DNA of 64,000 bases, taken from the NCBI GenBank assembly GCA_945643635.1, contig CALZFC010000252.1, positions 186,001 through 250,000 of the forward strand, given 5' to 3'. The stretch comes from Allodiplogaster sudhausi. Lineage: Eukaryota > Nematoda > Chromadorea > Rhabditida > Diplogasteridae. The translations under genes and the position numbers were made by a program. Below, in pieces: positions 11,325 through 24,023 of the stretch. The notes under the pieces were generated by a model. It was not told where the DNA came from. It was given only the letters and a program-made list of their open reading frames with translations, and made no database searches. Within the stretch, counting starts at the first letter, position 1. Every line of letters starts with the position of its first letter.

Positions 11325-11482
11325 GTGTCTCTCGCCGTGAACTAACTAGATGCTCTCCATTCTCATCACCGGCCGCATGCTTGGATAGCTTGATCTTCTT
11401 GTTGGAAGAGCGGAAGAGATTGAGAAATGGAGAAGAGCGATTCTGGTGTGGAAGAGCATCTGCTGCTGTCGCCATCTCTGCA
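10240..11482 (-). CDS. C-terminal part of an unidentified multi-exon protein
   Basis: Five exons join in phase with GT/AG borders: about 11347-11482, 11051-11176, 10795-10974, 10470-10622 and 10240-10359. They read, in pieces, MATAADALPHQNRSSPFLNL, FRSSNKKIKLSKH, then SMDDSSLPKTGKASRGKSRS, KTPPPSATSKPRPHTDFLRF, then DEDPVSLVEALQAIGHDQP and KNLKDCIYPQE, then VYDSMLSDSMKMCDLLACHL, and finally SDVDSGRGASSPASPPRSR and NRLKSYMQTEI-TGA. The tail is basic, Ser/Pro-rich and probably disordered, with one short amphipathic segment (YDSMLSDSMKMCDLL). I do not recognise the family. It may be the 3' end of the gene starting at 23354, since candidate exons on the same strand lie between them. Confidence 0.62.
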
Positions 11483-12046
11483 CTATAATTTCAGAGAAAA
11501 AAAATAGCTGACCTCCTACGTTGAAAAGGGGGGGGGGAGTGCGGAGTATTGTTGGGTTGGGACATTTAGAGGAATACGGAAGAAGAGAGACAGGCGACGA
11601 AAACAGCCTGAGAGAGCAAGACTTTGGAAGAGAAAGACATGAATGCGACCAGAAAGAAGAATCTGTTTCTGATTGAGGCCTCCCAGCCGAAGTAGCCGTT
11701 CTCTCTTGGTTGAATGAGAAAATCACTGGAGGGGTCAGCGAGTACTAGAGATAGACAGAGAGAAGAGGAGAAGAGAGATCATAGAAAGAGTGAGAGATAG
11801 AGGGAACATTGAGGCGAGATCCGGGCAGAATAAAAAAAAAGCGCGCGGGGCTCGTTAGGAGGTCCGCGAACATGGTTAAGCAGCAGTTTCTGCTCGGCTG
11901 AGATGACTGCATCCGGCATAACAACTCCAATCGACAGACAACAATTCTACGGAGGTCAGACAGGCCATTTTAAAGCTGACAGAGAAGAAAAGAAATATGG
12001 GAGAGAATGACTGAGATTCATACGAGAGACACATCGGCGTAAAGAG

Positions 12047-12053
12047 AGAGAGG

Positions 12054-12106
<53 letters not shown>

Positions 12107-12165
12107 AGACAGAGAGAGTGTGTGAGAGAGAGAGAGCGTGTGAGAGAGAGAGAGAGTGAGAGAGA
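12047..12165. repeat. (GA)n tract
   Basis: Nearly pure GA with a few CA/GTG interruptions. The strongest open frames across it encode only Ser/Leu or Glu/Arg runs. Confidence 0.95.
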
Positions 12166-12530
12166 AACTAAGAGATGAATGACAAAGGGACAGGAAATCC
12201 AGGAGAAGGAGAAGGACCACCTGCAATTTCGTATGGGGACTCCACAAGCGGCTCACCATTTTCAGCCTGGAAGTGCTTCCCCAGCCACGCTAGGGACCCG
12301 TTTTTTTTTATATTCATCTTCAAGACTCGCGCATTACTAGCAGCCAAAGTTACAGGAATAAAGGGGAAACGATACTATAATGAGAGGAAGAGATGACAAA
12401 ATTAAACGCTGCCTCCAACTGTTCACCAAGAACAAAAACTTTCTCATCTCTCTTTCTGTCTCTCTCTCTCGTTCATGCTCTCCTCTATCTTCTCTCTCTC
12501 GTTCTCGCTCTCTAGCAATTTCTCGTTTTC

Positions 12531-12568
<38 letters not shown>

Positions 12569-13029
12569 CCTCTCGTTCTCTCTCTCTCTCCTTTTCTTTC
12601 TGGGCACTCTTTTCTGTATTTCAATCTCGTAATCATTGCATGTCAGCTTCCCATGGGCAGTAAATTTAACCTAATTTCAGAAAACTCCGCCCATCCCATA
12701 CTCACAGCACAGTCGATGTTTCCACTGAATTTTATGAATTCTAAAAAAAAAAATAGAACAGCAGGAAAGGAGAATAGAAACATTCTCAATAGTGATGAGA
12801 GAAGGATAAGATCAGCCAGGCAAGTATTTCTATAGATAGAAAGAAGGATCAGGTCAATCTAAATAAGCACTCACAATCACAGCAAACAATTCCGCTAAGA
12901 AACAACTTAGAAAGAAAGACGGAATGGAGGAGGACGACTTGAAGTACCATGTTGTTATATAACATGGCGAGTCGTCCAATACGTCGTTGCGTAGGAAGTT
13001 ATAAGCGAGAGAGAAAGATAGAAATAAAA

Positions 13030-13090
13030 AAGAGTGAGAGAGAGAGGGGGAAAGAGAAAGAAAGAGAGGGAGAGAGAGATGGAGAGAGAG

Positions 13091-13134
<44 letters not shown>
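13030..13134. repeat. (GA)n tract
   Basis: Purine tract with a 40-bp pure GA core at about 13095-13134. Confidence 0.95.
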
Positions 13135-13137
<3 letters not shown>

Positions 13138-13300
13138 GGGGCGAAGGAGGGAGGCGGGTGGCAAAGGCAATAAAGACCATGCCATAGGCATCAATTTCTG
13201 AAAAAGGCATCCGACTGCCTTCAATTTTGGGGGTGGAAGTTCTAAGAAGAGCATCAAGGAGGAATAACAGAAATATATTATAATAAATCAAAACACAAAG

Positions 13301-13839
13301 TATGATTGATGAGGGGACGGAGAGAGAGGGTAAGGGTAAGAGGTAAGGAGAGCGAGAGAAACAGGGCAGAGAAAGTAAAGAGAGAGAGAGAGATAATGGT
13401 GACGGATATTACATGCGACATGTGTGCACAATGACAGTCGCGAAGAATTGGATGTAGAAGGAACAGGATGAAGACAAGTGAACCCCAGAACAAGTTGAGC
13501 TGCCAATTTTAAATACTTCGCAGACGCTTATATAACAGCTGAACGTGAGGCAATCCTTTACAGCTATATGTACATACCCTATGTCCTACTTTACCGTATC
13601 TTATTTTTCCCCTCATCTAAAGATCCAAACAGAATCGTTATAATTTACATAGATAATGTGATTAATAAATTGGAATTGAAACGAGTTCAAGGTATTTTTC
13701 CAGGACTATATATGTATGTATGACCAAAATGTGCCCAAATGTTTCTACTGACTTTCATTGCCACTACTGCCAATGGAAGTCAAGAGAAGCTAATTAAGTT
13801 GATGCAAATGGAAACTCGGGAGGGACTATCATGAGAACC

Positions 13840-13878
<39 letters not shown>

Positions 13879-14098
13879 GAGAGAGAGAGAGAGAGAGTGG
13901 AGAGAATTGGGGAGAGAGTAGCAGCCCCATACAACTGCAGTTAACTGGTGTGCCGGACTCCAGTGCTGTGTTGGGGAAAAAAAGCCGAAGCTGGGGCAGG
14001 AAGATTTCTGCTCTCGTGGGAAAAGGCGTGAAAAGCTGCAGAGAAGGCCGAGAGAGGGGAACTAGAAGGATAGACAGGGGGAAAGTAAGAGAGGGAGG

Positions 14099-14134
<36 letters not shown>

Positions 14135-14877
14135 TGGAGGATAAGCGATATGCAGACAGCCCATCATCTGAGTCCCTTTTTCTTCCGGTGCTTTCCCCTC
14201 GCCTTTAATAGTGCCATTCAAGTTTTCCTTAGAACAAGAAAGTGTGAAATATGGAGAAGAGAAGCAAAAGGAGTTGTGGGAACATAAGAGGAAAGCACTG
14301 CAAATAACACTGAGAAGGCTACACAAACAGCTAGAACTTATAAGCAATCTATTTGGATGAAAAATACAACACGTTTCAGAATGCACGGCAAGAACGATTT
14401 TTTTTTTGAATAAAATGGCAACAAGACTCCGAAGGCTATGAGCAATTTTCAATGGCAAGAGAAAGGAAAACAGAAGAAGTCTTATGATTTATTTTCTGCT
14501 CTTCCCTCTCACAATCTCTCTTTCCTCTTCCTCTTTCTGCTATCGTCAAAATAACAATCTATGAGAGAAGAGGAAAGAGCAGAAAGAAAAGTAAGGAAAA
14601 AATGAAGACATGAAATGTAAGCAGAGCAGACCGCTCGAGGGTGAATTTGGAAAGGTTCGTGACGGGAAAAACTAACAGTAAAAAGCTAAAAATTAGAGCG
14701 GATTAACTGGGAACGCGAGAGTTCTCCGTCCCCTTGCTCTTTACGGATATACTTGGATCTTCAGACAATGTCAGCTCTTTCTATGTTTACTTGAAATGGA
14801 CCTCTCATGCTTTCCAGTTGTCCAGTGTATGGAACATACCCAATCATACCCCCACGAACAGCTTCCCTGATGGATGC

Positions 14878-14919
<42 letters not shown>

Positions 14920-17401
14920 CTCGCTCGTTCTGTCTATCCCTCTATCTCTCTCTCCCTCTCGCTCTCTCTATCTTTCCTTCTCTCTCTCTCTCCATCTGTC
15001 TCGATCTCTCTCTCCCTATATCTATCTCTGTCTATCTATCTCTATCTCATTCTCTCACTACACCATGTACATCAAGCGTAAATGGCATATGGAGCAATGA
15101 CCAGAGTACGGAGCATTGGGCAATCAGATCTAACAGCTTGTTCCTCTTATGGATGCGAGGAAGAGAGGATTATCCATGACGGCATCAAAGGATATGTACA
15201 AGAGAGAGGAAAAGGGGAAGTGAAGAGAGTGATGGACGGAGAGCAGAGGGAAGAAAGCAAAATGCGATAACAGTGAAAAGGAGATCGGTTTAGGAAGAAA
15301 AATAGATTGTTTGAAGAACGTTTCCACAAACCCGTCAAAAATAGAATGTATGTAAAATAGAGGTGCTGGCTGTGATAATTAGAGGAGTGAGAGAAATCAT
15401 AAGTCAAAGAAAGGACAACCGGTGAAGAAGGGGTTGCGAAGATGAATGGTTTAGACAAGATTAAGTGATGAATATTCGGTGGGCCTGTTCTTAAGATGGT
15501 GAGAAAGATATGAGTAGATGGACAGGCAGAGAGAGCCATCTCGGTCTCGCCAGGGCTAGAGTTAGTCAAGGGGAGTACGGGGCATTCCAAAGGACAATGG
15601 GGAGCAAAGCATGCAAGGTGTTTTGAAGTTGGTTTGTACTAGTGAAGTGGAAGAACTGAGCAGAATTGGTGAGAAAGGAAGGAGGGAAGGGGAGGGGACA
15701 GGGAAGGTAATGAGAGGATGGGGGAGAGAAGCCGACTCATTCAACACAACCAAAAGCGACGCCAGGGGTCGAAGGAACGCATACAAAGAGAATGAAGGGA
15801 ACGTGGGATGGGAGACACAGAGTGATAAAGAGGAAGAGAGAGACAGAGGAGAGAGAGACAGAGAGAGAGAGAGTGAGAGAGAGAGAGAGGGAGAGAAATG
15901 ACAAGGAAAGAAGACGCAAGCCAGGTAAACATACGTCTTCTGACATGAGCTATGCCATCCGAAGGGGAGAGAGATGGAGAGAGACAAAGGGAGAGAGGCA
16001 AAGAGAGAAAACAGGACGTAGAAGACTGAGTTAGTACTAGCGAGACCTCGTGGCGAAGACAGAAATAAATGTCCATCGCTGGGCAGGATGATGATTGACA
16101 CTATCGCAGAACGTTTCTCAGCTGCTAAAAAGGAAGCTCCTCATGGGTGTGAAATGCTATGGGTAGACTACATATTTTTAATAGTAAAAATCCTTCTCAA
16201 CCTTCTCCACATTTCTCTGGCTTTTTCCTCAACATCTCCCTCGCCCTCTTCTTGAACGACATTCGAATCCCATAATAAATGCGCGAAAAATCGCGGATGT
16301 TCTTGGAAGCAGATAACCTCTTCCTCTCCGTGCTACAGTAACCACGCGCTTCACACGTATTAAGGGCAATGAATGCTTCCTTCATTATGCAGAATAGGGT
16401 CGAAATAGCCAGACGGGCAGGTGGTGAAAGAATCGTACCATGATCTGATTCTGAGAAAATTCTACCAGCTTCATGTGGAGAAAGAAAAAGAAGAGCCAGG
16501 AAGAGCAAAAAACGAGGGAATGGCGCGTGGAGGGACTACTCATTCTCGTCGGAAGAAACTGCCAGGACACGAGTGATTGAAAGATCCAGACAGAGACAGA
16601 GAGAGAGAGGTGACAGAGAGATAGAGAGAGATAGAGAGAGAGAGAGAGAGGTGAGAAAGCTGAAAGATGCAGAGTGCTGAGACAGATAGAAAGAAGCCGC
16701 GATCTTGAGCAAGAAGAGTGCCTTCATCCCACTCTCAACCTACATGCCACTCCCCCCCCCCCCCCCCTTCACATGACAGGCTGCTTACAATTAGAAAAAC
16801 ATATTGTCCCTTTCTTAAGACACTTTTTGCAGCAATCGCATAAGTATAAAATTAAATGTACTCTTCGAATTGACAACAAACATGGCGGCTTAACAAAAGC
16901 GAATTTAAGAAGAGGGTGAGAAAAGAGAAAGAGAGAGATATCAGTGGAAAAAGATTGGTGGACAATGATGACAAGAGAGAGAGGGAGAGAGAGTGAGAGA
17001 GAGAGGCAGAGAGAGAGAGGGAGAGAGAGTGAGAGAGAGAGACAGAGACAGAGAGAGAGGGATAAAAAAGGTGAGGGGAAAATTAAGAGGGTGCAAACAA
17101 AAACAAAGACGCATCAAAAATTTGAGTGATACTGAAACCTAGTGTGGAGATTAGACTAACACCTCAGATACTCCAAAGAGCAGAGAAATGGGGACACAGG
17201 GATGGAGGAGGATCAAAGGGGGGGGGGGGAAGAGGACAAGGGACCGACCGTAGGACGGCCTGGGACACTGTCTCCATGGCTGACATAGGACTCAAGTGGT
17301 AAGGAAAAAGAATGGAAGAATCTTCAGTCATGCATACTAAACGAAGTGGACAAGACGACAATATTCATAGGAGAAAGAGAGAGAGACAACGAGAAACAAA
17401 G

Positions 17402-17443
<42 letters not shown>

Positions 17444-19283
17444 AGAAATGGCGGGAGTTCTAGATAGAGAGGAAAAGGTTAAAGGAGAAATGCACAGGCG
17501 CGAGGGCCGAGTTTCTTCATGGTTCTCATGGCGGAAGCGGCCATCTTGACTTAGAGACTTGCACGGTGTCACTTACAGGCAAATGGTAGAAAAGAGAAGG
17601 CGAGAGAGAGAGAGAGAGCGAGCGAGAGAGAGAGAGAGCGAGAGAGAGAGAGAGAGAGAGATGGAGAAGGCAGAGAGGGAAAAGGTAAACTTCTCACGAG
17701 TGCGTAGTTTAAAGGGGCGATTTCTGTACACGCCGGCCCTAACACGCATCGTCTTTCAGACCTTCTTTTCTCTTGACTTGACACTCAACCACCAACCCGC
17801 GCAGAGTGAAGCGAGAATTGCAATCTGATCTTAGTTCCACCATCAATGAATCATATGCAGATGAAAATACTGTGAGGTATCCGGAGGCGGAGAAAAGAGA
17901 CCTCGATCACTGCCATGAAGGAAACAGATCTGGGGAAGGGAGTGTGAAGGATTAATCAAAGGGCAGCTGCAGCTGAGGCTACCAGTAGGTTTTGCTCTCT
18001 TCGGCGGCGCCCCCCCCCCTCTCCCTCTCTCTCTCTACCTCTCTATCTCACTCTCTCTCTCACTTTCGATCTCTCCCCACGCTCTCACTCCCCTCTTAAT
18101 CTGTATTCTGAAACCGACAAATTGATTCCCTCCCTTTCTATGTTCCCCCGGAACGCCCTTTTCTGTTTCCTTGAACATCTGCTAAACTGGGTTCTCCATT
18201 TCGTCCTTTGCATAACTTTCGACCCTTCTCTGTTCATCTCGGAGGCTATTAAATGGAATGACTCTAAATCAGTGAAGCGAGAAGGGAATCTTCTCTTCTC
18301 TGCATGACATCCTAAAAGCCGGTCCAAGCTGCAGCCAAAAGGGCAGCACGCGCTTCCGCTCCATCTCTCTGTTTCTCTGCCAGGAAGAGATTCCTTCTGG
18401 CAACTAAGCCCAATCGCGATCCCATAGGAGGGATTAAAATGATGCGGGATTAGATATCGGCATGTAGACGACAAGGAGGACAATAGGAAAAAAGACATTA
18501 CAGCAGGCAAGACTTGTGCATTTCACGACTTACACATACAATACAGAGTATCTGAATTACGGCAGAGACTACAAACGTAACGAAAAACCACTTTAAAGTG
18601 TTTCGAGGACTTCTCCGCAAAAAAATACAAATAGGCAAGAAGAAGGGAGAAAGAACGTTTCGAAGCCACAAGGCTAAGGAGCGGCTGTCCACTGCTAAGA
18701 CATCATTTATTTGCCACCGGGGAAGAAGAACGATAGACGAGTGGCAGGCAAGAGCAAGAAGAGGTGGGAATAAGCGGGAAGAAGAAGTGCCTAGGGGAAG
18801 TAGTAAGAACGGAGGCTAGGGAAAGCAATACATCGCGGGAGAAATAAAATAAAATAAAAATTCAAAAAAAAGGAAATCATGGTAATGAGGATTTAATTTC
18901 AACATTTCCAGGTGAGAAATGTGGGAGAAACTGTAGAAGGAAGAGAGCTTCGATTTGGCTTCCTTCTAAACTCACCTTTCGCTCACCCTCTTTCTCTTGC
19001 TCTTTCTCTCTCTCTCTCTGTCCCTCTCACCAATCTTGGTCACTTCCCCGGTGGCAACGCTCTGCCATTACAATGTGACAAATGAGGAAAGAATGGGAAA
19101 GAGAGAAGCTGCCAGAAGACCCGTGCCACGAGTGGCTGATGACTGATCATCGTTTTGAGAAGAAGGGGAGACAGAAAGGAGAGATAGGGAGAGAGAAGGG
19201 GTGTGAAGTAGAGGGAACAAGGAAGATAGAGAGAGAGAGAGAGACAGAGAGAGACAGAGAGACAGAGACAGAGAGACAGAGAC

Positions 19284-19316
<33 letters not shown>

Positions 19317-19405
19317 TGAGGCAGCCGCTTCCGCGCAGGTGGCTGCAGCCACTCGACTGCGCTCGAAGGTGTGAAGAACACAAGCCAACGACAGACACCC
19401 ATAAC

Positions 19406-19439
<34 letters not shown>

Positions 19440-20043
19440 TAAGAGAGTGGAGAGAGAAAAAGAGAGAGGGTAGAGGGAGAGAGAGTGAGAGAGGGTAGAG
19501 AGGGAGAGAGGGTAGAGAGGGAGAGGGAGAAAGACAGTAAAGAGTGTGAGAGAATGTTAGAATAAAGTATAATATCCTCGTGAGAACGGCAGAACGAGGA
19601 GAATCACAAGCTTAACATAAACAAGATGGAAAATTGAACGATGTTGGCGGATTGTAGAAAACAGTGAAGAAAAGTAGGGAAAATGTTATGTTTTTAAGAA
19701 TCCTTATCTTCTCTGCTTTTACTCTGTGTCGTCCACAATACTTAAGAGCAAATAATTTTAGTGGATAAATAATGCGTTTATGAATGTACAGTAAACATTT
19801 GAGCATTAAAGAACGAAAGTGAAGAGAGAGAAGAATGGAGAATGGAACTGGCGAAGATGATGAAAGAAGCAAATGTTAACACCAGAAATGCCATTCCGAT
19901 GACTAGGCACCTACAGAAAAGATAAATTGGATGACAACTACAGAAAAAAAGCAGTGAGTATTCCAGTATTTCCATGTCTTAGGGCATGCATTTTAGAGCA
20001 GCTTCTTGTATGCGCATTCATAGGGTAAAGAAAGAGAGAGAGA

Positions 20044-20074
<31 letters not shown>

Positions 20075-20626
20075 GAGCAGGGAGGAGATGACTTGGGGAG
20101 GGGGAAGCTGTCGAAAAGGAGATGCGAGGAGACAAGAAAGCATGGCGGCTTCCGCTTTAGAGTTTCACTCAGACTGGGGGGATCAGAGAGGGTGAAGGAC
20201 AGTTAAGGAGGAGGCGACTAAAAGGAACCAAGCAGTTTCAGGCATCGCAACCAAGCGGGCTCAAAACACACTGCATGGACTCGGGAACGCGAAGAGGGCG
20301 AGAGAGTGAAGAAGTGACATTTAGCAGCAAGATTTAATAGTCATTCGTTTGTTGATATCCCAGAATCAAGTAATCAGTCGTATGAGCTTACTTGGTTTAA
20401 ATCGCCTGGCAAAGTACAAATTAAACATCTCCTAACAGAGAGGACCCGGGAGTTGTTCTCACAAGACCGCGCAATCCGATGCAAATGCAATCTGCGAGAG
20501 GGCCAGAGATCAAAGAGACGGTGGAAGAAATAAGGATAAAGGAAGAGGAAGCATGAAGGAGTAAAGAGATAGATAAAGAGAGCGTCAGAGAGTCAGAGAG
20601 AAAGAGAGAGAGCGCGTGAGAGAGAG

Positions 20627-20675
<49 letters not shown>

Positions 20676-21566
20676 CGAGGGAATATCATTGTCCGAGATG
20701 CGATAGAGACTTCGAGAATAAATGCAATGTGGAAGGAGACCATAAGGCTGCCTCGTCATTACACCTCTTTCGATCTCTCTCACCTTCTCTGTTCTTCTGG
20801 ATCTCTCTGATCTGCCTGGTATTCCCTCTCACGATGAAATGATGGCAGCAAGGCGGCAACATGGCTAGAAGAAGTGGGTAAATGACATAAGTGAGGAGAA
20901 ACTGGAGATGGGCGAGAGACAGAGAGGGGGAAGGAGAGAACGAGAGAAAGAGAGAGCGGGAGGGAAGAACGAAAGAAAGAGAGAGAGGGGAGGGGGAGAA
21001 CGAGAGAAAGAGATAAATATTCAGAGAGCAGGGAGAGTTCCTTCATTTAACTCTTCCAGATTTGCTGTATCAACAAAGGTCGTGAAACACAAGGTTAGCG
21101 CTGTCAAATCAAAGAAAACCGCGAAACCCAGCGGATGACGATGACAAAAATCTCAAATATTAATTCTACCACTGCAACTCTCTTCCTTCGACAACCTCTG
21201 CCATGACCCAGAAAGACCAACTGGACACAAAACCGTTCAAGCAAGGCTCATTACCCTGCCTGTAATTTTCTACTTCATCTCTCTTTCTCTCTCTCCCTCT
21301 CGTTCTTTCGCACTTGCGTCATATTTTGACGACTACTGTAGGATTCTTAGAGAAGAGTCTAAGGACAGTCAAAATATGAAAGAGAAACCGAATTACGAAT
21401 AGGCCATGCGCCTTGTTTATATCGGAGAAAAGAAAACAAAGTGGGAATGGAAGACGGACTGACGCATCATGGCAAGGAATCAGGGAATGAGCCAGTGGAA
21501 GGGGTGAATGCCAAGAGAAGGAAGTATTGGGTTGAGAAGGGGGACAGTTAAGAGAGAGTAAGATAC

Positions 21567-21622
<56 letters not shown>

Positions 21623-21907
21623 AGCAATTAAGAGTAGGTGTAGCTTGAAGACAAAGTGGTGCTCCGAATGTAGCAATAATGGAAGTGGGGTAGCACTCCC
21701 TCGGCACTCATTTATTGGAAGAGAGAGTGATTGGATGAGAAGAGAGGAAATACCAGGAAAACTCCAATCAGTCGAGATGGCTGACATTGAACTCCTGGCA
21801 GGACGGGCAATCCCCCCGTTCATCCACTGCCCCCTAAAATGAACCATCCATACGGAGAACCCAAACCCCTCGCATATTGCCAAGCCATAAAACTAAGTGA
21901 AGGTCAC
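13301..21907 (-). other. 8.6 kb of GA-rich sequence with scattered exon-like segments
   Basis: No confident gene model. Minus-strand segments with an acceptor, an open frame and a donor include 14180-14228 (ENLNGTIKGEGKAPEEKG), 15064-15145 (RNKLLDLIAQCSVLWSLLH), 16047-16124 (AEKRSAIVSIIILPSDGHLF) and 17249-17321 (ILFPYHLSPMSAMETVSQAV). A segment near 21740-21785 (SSMSAISTDWSFP) joins in phase to the exon at 21908. Several resemble beta-propeller strands. They fit a long gene linking the blocks at 10240-11482 and 21908-23354, but this is inference. GA tracts are dense throughout; (CT)n occurs at 14880-15055 and 18020-18070. An open frame at 20140-20190 (plus, MAASALEFHSDWGDQR) is followed by a GT donor and could be a first exon of something else. 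Confidence 0.3.
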
Positions 21908-23354
21908 CCAGAAGGAGCAGTTCCAGAGAGAGTGAGCAAACACAGCGGAGAGTCTCGGTGGACTCGACCAGTGGCAGCACTCATTTCAACTATCTCCGCG
22001 TCAGCCAACACCATAATTCTAGTAGTCTTACCAGAAAAATCAACCTTCACAGCTTATCCATCTCCTAGCCAGTTACTTTTAGCGCCCAATCATGACGGCT
22101 AACGGCCCTTCCACGTGCACCACTCTGCAGCTCACAAGCTGCAGCATTACCTCCTGTCCCCTCGGCTGCACTGCTTGCCCCCCCCCCCCTTAGCGACCCA
22201 TTCATTGATGATCATAAGCCGCATTCTATCCATCAACCATTTATATGCAATAAAATAACAAAAGAAAGTAACAATAATACAGTAGCCGCTGGCAGCTGGG
22301 AGTCACCAGAGCCGGGAAGCCGCCAAACGCCAGACGAAGTCGAAATCCAAGAGATTCCTCTGAAAGAGTTTCCGATACTCTCGTGGCAGAGATGGGGGAG
22401 GGAACTGACCCGGTCAATGTACACGTGCAGTCGTGCAGTGACAGACTCGATTCGACGGCGAGTCTTTGCCTCGGAGAGATCTTCTTCTTCCTGTTCCTCC
22501 TCTTCTGCTGTTCCTTCTTCTTCTTCATTCTCCTGGTCTCTTCCAGCCTCGTCTTCCCCTCCGATCTCCCCTCCGATTCCTCATCCAATATATCTTCTTC
22601 AAAGGCTGCCTTTTCTCCTACTTTAGAAATGAAATGTGGTGTTCTCTGCTTGCGAAGACCCTTGATAAGCAAGGCTCCATCGGGGATGCCCGAAGTAGAC
22701 TTCGGTCTCCTCACTCCGCCGGTTATGGAGTTCCCTCCAGTATTACCGGCTTTCCAGAGTGTCACCGGTATTTCTTCTCCTTCATCAAGACGGCGTTGCA
22801 GTTTCTTACACCTGAAAAGGTATTTATCTCTACTTTCTTCGTTTCGTCTTCTTTCCTTGTCTTTCTCTCCCCTTCCTTCTTCCTCTCTTCTCTCACATTA
22901 TCACCCTTTCTCTGGCTTGATTCTCTAACTTATTTGCATCGAAAAGGCGATATTCAAGTAGAAGCAGAGCGCCAAAGAGAGTAGCGGTTTCTTCGCAGAT
23001 GCAACGTGAGATCGCATGAAGAGCAAAGGAGAACGGGCGACTTAGCGCACGCGACGCAGCCGCAACGCGCCACGCAAGGGCGCTGTCGGAGGAGGAAGCA
23101 CCGAGCAGGCGAAGGCCTGGCAGGAAGGAGAAGCCGGTACACTCAGAGTAGAAGTAGAGACAGCCTTCCGCCGCCAGTTCGGGACGGGGAAGTCGCTGAA
23201 GGACACGGGTCTTTCTTGTTTGGATTATCATCAAGGGGGGGGGAGAAAGAATATAACTGACATGATATGAGTGTGCGAGAGGGAAGAGCTTCGACCATTC
23301 TTGGTCCATCTCTTCCTCCACTTCTTCACATCTTCCATCAGCTAATACACTCAT
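21908..23354 (-). CDS. N-terminal part of an unidentified protein (about 333 residues in four exons)
   Basis: Exons 23262-23354, 22930-23195, 22307-22811 and 21908-22044 join in phases 0, 2, 0 and 2 with GT/AG borders throughout, giving one frame from the ATG at 23354. The start MSVLADGRCEEVEEEMDQEW is acidic. Exon 2 is rich in Ala/Leu/Ser and helical (FALHAISRCICEETATLFGA). Exon 3 has IPVTLWKAGNTGGNSITGG, an acidic patch (EEDILDEESEGRSEG) and a lysine/arginine patch (RRMKKKKEQQKRRNRKKK) that could be a nuclear signal. Exon 4 gives SGKTTRIMVLADAEIVEMSA with ATGRVHRDSPLCLLTLSG, a beta-rich stretch. The reading through exon 2 is the least certain part, because another frame there encodes a cysteine-rich run. 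I recognise no family. Confidence 0.55.
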
Positions 23355-24023
23355 TTTCGCTTCCTAAACATGTGCAAGTGTCAGGCTTCATAAAAGGTCT
23401 CGGATTAAGAAGTATGAGCTGAGAGAGGAAGATAGAAACAGACAGAGAATATTGGAGAGAGAGAGATGAGAAAGAAACGGGTGGAGGCTACAGACCTGAA
23501 ATGACTTGCGAAGAATTCGGTAAGGTAGGCAGTGTTGCAGCCCCGCTGAAGTGAGTTTGCTTTCGAATCGCTCTGCTCCGTCTTTTGCGTGAAAATGAAG
23601 AGGATCTAAGAATGTTCTGGTGTCTCTCTCGCAAGACTTTCACTTTAATAAAAGTATGTGCTGACAAATAGCCGCCATTTCCGTCTGCGAGATCCGAGTG
23701 TGAGTGATGTCTTCAGGGAAAGGATGGAGTCTTGAGAACATTGGCTCGGTGTTCGTTCTTCAACATAGGACTATTCTAGTACAGATTTGCAACTCGAAAC
23801 AAGAGGATGCACCTTTTTGGAAGGGGTGTCCAGCCGCCACTGAACCCCGTGAATCTCGAGCTGTGATCAGAGACCACGGAACTGAAGAGATAGGGAGAGA
23901 TAGCGAGCGAGCGAGAGAACAAGGGAGACAGAGAAAGGGAGAGAGGAAAAAAGAGAGCATGCAAACTTGTGAGAAAGAAAGAAGGAAAGAGGTGACAGCA
24001 TGCAAACTTTAAATTGAGTATTA
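23355..24023. other. Spacer upstream of the unidentified gene, downstream of TAF1B
   Basis: Probably the promoter/5' UTR of the 23354 gene and the TAF1B 3' UTR. One open segment on the minus strand (about 23500-23640, RSSSFSRKRRSRAIRKQTHF) could be an extra upstream exon but lacks clear borders. Confidence 0.35.

Larger units (their letters stand above)
11483..13300 (-). other. Candidate upstream exons in GA-rich introns
   Basis: Short pieces with plausible splice borders on the minus strand: about 11663-11726 (FNQERTATSAGRPQSETDSS), about 11933-11949 and neighbours (ELLSVDWSCYAGC), about 12260-12292 (WLGKHFQAEN), about 12701-12735 (HKIQWKHRLC) and about 13191-13245 (TPKIEGSRMPFSEIDAYGM). 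The last is not phase-compatible with its neighbour as drawn. Between them are (GA)n at 12047-12165 and 13030-13134, and (CT)n at 12440-12600. Exon choice is tentative. Confidence 0.3.

Noticed and set aside
12337..12663. Long open frames encoding Ser/Leu or Arg/Glu runs over CT/GA tracts (also at 14874, 19040, 52434, 54426 and many others)
   Set aside because: Every frame of a CT repeat is open; the translations are pure microsatellite and lack splice context or homology.
18085..18510. 141-codon minus-strand frame
   Set aside because: No homology, no clear splice borders and mixed composition; could be chance in GA-poor sequence.
22383..22984. Long plus-strand frames rich in Ser/Phe/Leu
   Set aside because: They are the antisense of the lysine/glutamate-rich exon of the minus-strand gene.
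22954..23142. Cysteine-rich frame (CVARCGCVACAKSPVLLCSSCD) that looks like a zinc-binding B-box
   Set aside because: It ends in TGA with no GT donor before the stop, whereas the alternative frame joins both neighbours in phase.
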